In this document: positions 6,065 to 8,629 of the stretch, piece by piece
How the letters are laid out: each line of letters opens with the position of its first letter
Numbering within the stretch: position 1 is the stretch's first letter
Source: Bacteroides sp.
GTDB lineage: Bacteria > Bacteroidota > Bacteroidia > Bacteroidales > SM23-62
DNA length: 8,629 bases
Direction: 5' to 3'
NCBI GenBank assembly: GCA_030589965.1
Contig: JAUUZM010000116.1
Coordinates: forward strand, 1 to 8,629
Program-made: the position numbers and the translations under genes
The notes under the pieces: model-generated
What the model was told of the DNA's origin: nothing
Seen by the model: the letters and a program-made list of their open reading frames with translations, nothing else
The model's database searches: none

Positions 6065-7426
6065 ATGCACATGAATAAAATTGAATCTCCTGAAGAATCA
6101 AGAAAAAAATTTGACAGGATTTTTACTGATTTAACACGATCCATTGTCAAAAAGGATGAGCTAACCCGGTTCTGGTTTTTTATACTGCTTATGTTCATTG
6201 GTGTAGGGCTCTGGGGCTGGATCATTCAAATTGACAAAGGGCTGGGTGTAACGGGAATGCGGGATTATGTTTCCTGGGGCTTATATATTGCCAATTTTGT
6301 GTTTTTCGTAGCTGTCAGCCTGGTGGGTTTATTAATCAGCTCTGTCCTGCAATTATTAAATTTTAGCTGGGGAAAAACCATTTCCAGGGCTGCCGAGCAA
6401 ATTGCCATTGCCACAGTGGCTCTCGCTGGAATAATTATTGTTATGGACATGGGGCGTCCGGACAGACTACTCAATGTGTTTTTACATGGTAGGTTTGCAT
6501 CCCCTATTGTGTGGGATTTAACTGTTGTCTCAACCTACCTGGCCATCTCTGTCTTACTCTTTTACATTCCACTGATTCCTGACCTGGCAATTATGCGTGA
6601 TCGAATGGGTTCAAAAGTTCCGGCATGGAAATTGAAAATCTATACAATCCTCGCCCTGGGCTGGAACGGAAATCCACAACAATATGCAATCGTTTACCAT
6701 GCGGTTCGTGTTCTGATGATCCTGATAATTCCTATCGGTCTGTCAATTCATACGGTCACTTCCTGGTTATTTGCGGCGACCCTGCGTCCAGGTTGGGACA
6801 GCACCATATTTGGTCCCTATTTCGTTGTCGGGGCCTTTGTTGCAGGAACTGCCGCATTAATTATACTTATGTACGTTTATCGCCTCAGATACGGTTTGAA
6901 AGACTATTTTGATGATTTCCATTTCGATAAAATGGGAAGGCTTCTTGTCCTGGTTTGTCTGGTTTACCTCTACTTCAACATCAATGAATTCCTGGTACCG
7001 GCATATAAGATGAAATCTGCAGAAGGTGTTCATCTTAAGGATTTGTTTTCCGGAGCTTATGCATTTCTTTTCTGGTTTGTACAAATTGCCGGCATTGCAT
7101 TACCTATTGTTTTAATCAGGATTAAATATTTCAGGAAACCACTGCCCCTATCGATAATATCGGTTTTTGTTTTATTCTCTGCCTGGTTTAAAAGATACCT
7201 GATCGTTATCCCGACGATGGAGCATCCTTTCCTTCCTGTTCAAAATGTGCCTGAACACTTTCATCATTATGCACCTACCAGTACTGAAATAATGATTATG
7301 CTGTTTTCCTTTTTTACTTCCATTTTCATTATTTCGGTTTTAGCAAAATTTTTCCCTGTTATTACCATCTGGGAATATGCAGAGGAAAAGGGGATTGACA
7401 GAAAGTATTTTACAGAAAAATCTTAA
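6065..7426 (+). CDS. nrfD: NrfD/PsrC-family ten-helix membrane subunit (ActC/DsrP-like)
   Basis: An integral membrane quinone-interacting subunit. I count ten hydrophobic helices, the number typical of ActC/ActF and QrcD, whereas PsrC has eight. Family landmarks, numbered from the ATG at 6065, are VSWGLYIANF (69-78), the MGRPDRLLNVFLHGR and SPIVWD segment (129-151), LALGWNGNPQQ (196-206), IHTVTSW (228-234) and RYLIVIPTMEHPFLP (377-391). An in-frame ATG at 6020 would overlap the upstream gene and add a non-family, polar leader, so I prefer 6065 (453 aa); 6071 (451 aa) is nearly as good. The N-terminus before the first helix is a charged, cytoplasmic-looking segment. It follows the Fe-S gene by 31 bp and precedes the cytochrome gene by 12 bp. 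Together they suggest a quinol-oxidising module; the direction is inferred from the oxidase genes downstream. The symbol denotes the family only. Confidence 0.87.
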   Translation: MHMNKIESPEESRKKFDRIFTDLTRSIVKKDELTRFWFFILLMFIGVGLWGWIIQIDKGLGVTGMRDYVSWGLYIANFVFFVAVSLVGLLISSVLQLLNFSWGKTISRAAEQIAIATVALAGIIIVMDMGRPDRLLNVFLHGRFASPIVWDLTVVSTYLAISVLLFYIPLIPDLAIMRDRMGSKVPAWKLKIYTILALGWNGNPQQYAIVYHAVRVLMILIIPIGLSIHTVTSWLFAATLRPGWDSTIFGPYFVVGAFVAGTAALIILMYVYRLRYGLKDYFDDFHFDKMGRLLVLVCLVYLYFNINEFLVPAYKMKSAEGVHLKDLFSGAYAFLFWFVQIAGIALPIVLIRIKYFRKPLPLSIISVFVLFSAWFKRYLIVIPTMEHPFLPVQNVPEHFHHYAPTSTEIMIMLFSFFTSIFIISVLAKFFPVITIWEYAEEKGIDRKYFTEKS

Positions 7427-7438
7427 AACTTATTTGCC

Positions 7439-8317
7439 ATGAATACGAAATGGAAATTATTTTTAATTGCAACACTGGCGTTTCCAGCACAGCAGGTTTT
7501 AAGTCAGGACTGGATGGTCCCTTCTGATCACACCGCCCTTACTAATCCATCTGAATATAATCTTGAGAATATAAAAAAAGGGAAAGAATTATATACCCGT
7601 AATTGCCAGTCCTGTCATGGGGACCCCGGAAAAAATAACCCCCTTGCTCTGCTGCCTCTTCCGGTTGATATCGCATCTGAAAGAATGCATGCCAATTCTG
7701 AAGGAGACCTCTTTTACAAAATAACCACCGGTAGGGGAGTCATGCCTCCTTTTGAGTCCACTATTTCGGAAAATGAAAGGTGGAAGCTGATCAATTTCAT
7801 TATGAATTTCAAGCCCGGGGGCAATCAGCTACTGGTGGATGCACCTCCAGTAAAAGTAAAGCTGCTTGCCTCGGTAAATGAAAACAAATCCACCGTTGAA
7901 ATATTAGCTGAACGAGAAGACGCCGAAAGTACCGGCCTGGAAAATGCTCCTGTAATTATCAGTGCCAAAAAGACTTTCGGAAATATTGAGCTCGGCAGAG
8001 CCATTACCAATGAAAACGGCAGGGCTGAATTTACTATTCCCGAGAACGTCATCGGTGATGAAGAAGGTTACGTAAGCATCGTTGTGTCTATGGGCGACGG
8101 CTACGATGCTCATGAAGTAGCACTGGAAAAAGCAAAGGTTGGTAAAAATAAAGTTGTACCCAGACTTATTAAGGGTGAGGTTCTATGGTCAACTAATAAT
8201 AATATCCAGCTTTGGTTACTCCTATCCTATATATCAGCAGCTGGAGGAGCATGGCTGGTTATCGGATACGCTATTTATCAAATCATCAAAATAAAGAAGC
8301 TTAGTAAATCTTCATAG
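7439..8317 (+). CDS. Membrane-anchored monoheme cytochrome c with extra beta domain
   Basis: A 292-residue exported cytochrome. Residues 1 to about 23 are a Sec signal peptide ending at VLSQ. Residues about 44-125 are a class I cytochrome c domain: GKELYTRN, the heme-binding C56-Q-S-C59-H60, the likely axial methionine in G100-V-M102-P-P-F, and a final helix WKLINFIMNF. Residues about 134-245 form a beta-rich domain of Ig-like appearance (KVKLLASV, PVIISAKKTFGNIELGRAITNENGRAEFTI, GYVSIVVSMGDGY). A transmembrane helix (about 256-285) with a basic tail KKLSKSS anchors it with the heme domain outside. It starts 12 bp after the NrfD gene and ends 7 bp before ccoS. The role inferred from this position is acceptor for the Fe-S/NrfD pair and donor to the cbb3 oxidase. 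The beta domain is unusual for a monoheme cytochrome. Confidence 0.88.
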   Translation: MNTKWKLFLIATLAFPAQQVLSQDWMVPSDHTALTNPSEYNLENIKKGKELYTRNCQSCHGDPGKNNPLALLPLPVDIASERMHANSEGDLFYKITTGRGVMPPFESTISENERWKLINFIMNFKPGGNQLLVDAPPVKVKLLASVNENKSTVEILAEREDAESTGLENAPVIISAKKTFGNIELGRAITNENGRAEFTIPENVIGDEEGYVSIVVSMGDGYDAHEVALEKAKVGKNKVVPRLIKGEVLWSTNNNIQLWLLLSYISAAGGAWLVIGYAIYQIIKIKKLSKSS

Positions 8318-8324
8318 TTCAGGG

Positions 8325-8504
8325 ATGAATATTTTTTATCTATTGATTGGGGTTAGTTTATTTGCTGCACTTATTTTTCTGGGTGCATTTATCTGGGCTG
8401 TCCGGACTGGTCAGTTCGATGATAATGAAACTCCGGCTAGACGAATTTTATTTGATGATGAGTTTATTGAAAATGGGGATACAGAACCCGGTAAGAATAA
8501 ATGA
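8325..8504 (+). CDS. ccoS: CcoS, cbb3-type cytochrome oxidase assembly protein
   Basis: A 59-residue single-pass membrane protein. It opens with a hydrophobic helix (MNIFYLLIGVSLFAALIFLG, continuing AFIWAVRTGQFDD), the characteristic CcoS layout: a short N-terminal helix ending in W-A-V-R-T-G-Q-F-D-D, then an acidic tail with RRILFDDEF. CcoS is needed for cofactor insertion into cbb3 oxidase. It begins 7 bp after the cytochrome c stop and ends 16 bp before the preferred ccoN start, so it belongs to the same operon. An AGGG sits immediately before the ATG, too close to act as a normal Shine-Dalgarno site. The usual CcoI copper ATPase gene is not upstream; that place is held by the NrfD module. 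Confidence 0.88.
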   Translation: MNIFYLLIGVSLFAALIFLGAFIWAVRTGQFDDNETPARRILFDDEFIENGDTEPGKNK

Positions 8505-8520
8505 CTTAATGCCAAAACTT

Positions 8521-8629
8521 ATGGAAAATCAGAAGTTCTATTACGATAATAAGATTGTAAAATTATTTATCCTGGCAACCATTATCTGGGGGGTTGTCGC
8601 AGTATTGGTTGGTGTACTAATCGCCTCTC
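8521..8629 (+). CDS. ccoN: CcoN, cbb3-type cytochrome c oxidase subunit I (5' end only)
   Basis: Only 36 codons are inside the window; the gene runs off the right edge. The peptide starts MENQKFYYDNKIVKLFIL and continues ATIIWGVVAVLVGVLIAS. That is the N-terminus and first transmembrane helix typical of Bacteroidota CcoN, the heme-copper catalytic subunit of the high-affinity terminal oxidase (often fused to CcoO in this phylum, not testable here). An in-frame ATG at 8509 would add four residues (MPKL); I prefer 8521 because family members begin right before the QKFYYDNK motif. Its position after ccoS confirms the assignment. Confidence 0.85.
   Translation, partial: MENQKFYYDNKIVKLFILATIIWGVVAVLVGVLIAS

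Noticed and set aside
5128..7426. Reading the Fe-S and NrfD genes as a polysulfide, DMSO, tetrathionate or nitrite (Nrf) reductase
   Set aside because: No molybdopterin catalytic subunit or multiheme nitrite reductase is present on either side; the next genes are a monoheme cytochrome c and cbb3 oxidase genes.
1..8629. CRISPR arrays, tRNA or rRNA genes, insertion sequences, phage genes
   Set aside because: No spaced direct repeats, cloverleaf-like segments, transposase motifs or terminal inverted repeats seen; gene density and composition are even across the window.

Overview
The window looks like a chromosomal segment of a member of the Bacteroidota, possibly a marine or anoxic-sediment lineage such as the Marinilabiliales (order-level placement is weak). 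The grounds are moderate A+T content, starts preceded by A/T-rich sequence instead of Shine-Dalgarno motifs, a perfect Bacteroidota-type -7 box (TAnnTTTG), a DUF5060 plus collagen-binding-like secreted glycosidase, and a CcoS-CcoN pair whose CcoN N-terminus (MENQKFYYDNKIVK) has the form usual in this phylum.

Layout. (1) 1-1083, plus strand: the 3' end of a DUF438/PAS protein, then a DUF1858-DUF2249 protein. Both belong to families tied to hemerythrin, nitric-oxide and iron-cluster biology. (2) 1080-1943, minus strand: an NmrA-type NAD(P)-binding oxidoreductase, convergent with and overlapping the previous gene. (3) 4857 down to 2093, minus strand: a two-gene operon with an ATGA overlap, encoding an unrecognised secreted, probably propeller-like protein and a secreted DUF5060 glycosidase-like protein. 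(4) 4858-5127: a divergent regulatory region with a TACATTTG promoter box and a 7-bp dyad for the minus operon, and an FNR-like site (TTGAT-N4-ATCAG) facing the plus operon. (5) 5128 to the right edge, plus strand: a tight respiratory operon of a Tat-exported, probably lipid-anchored iron-sulfur protein, a ten-helix NrfD-family quinone-interacting membrane protein, a membrane-anchored monoheme cytochrome c with an extra beta domain, CcoS, and the start of CcoN.

The most interesting part is region 5. The Fe-S, NrfD and cytochrome c genes together look like a very small counterpart of alternative complex III: a quinol-to-cytochrome c unit placed directly in front of the cbb3 oxidase it would feed. 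No bc1 or Rieske gene is visible. The Fe-S subunit has four cluster motifs, but two of them (the first and the last) lack exactly their second cysteine (A96, S220). That suggests 3Fe-4S clusters or a lost cluster pair, and it is the most checkable oddity in the window. The FNR-like site would fit low-oxygen induction of this branch, and the DUF438/DUF1858 pair nearby fits the same low-oxygen or nitrosative-stress theme, although that link is inference.
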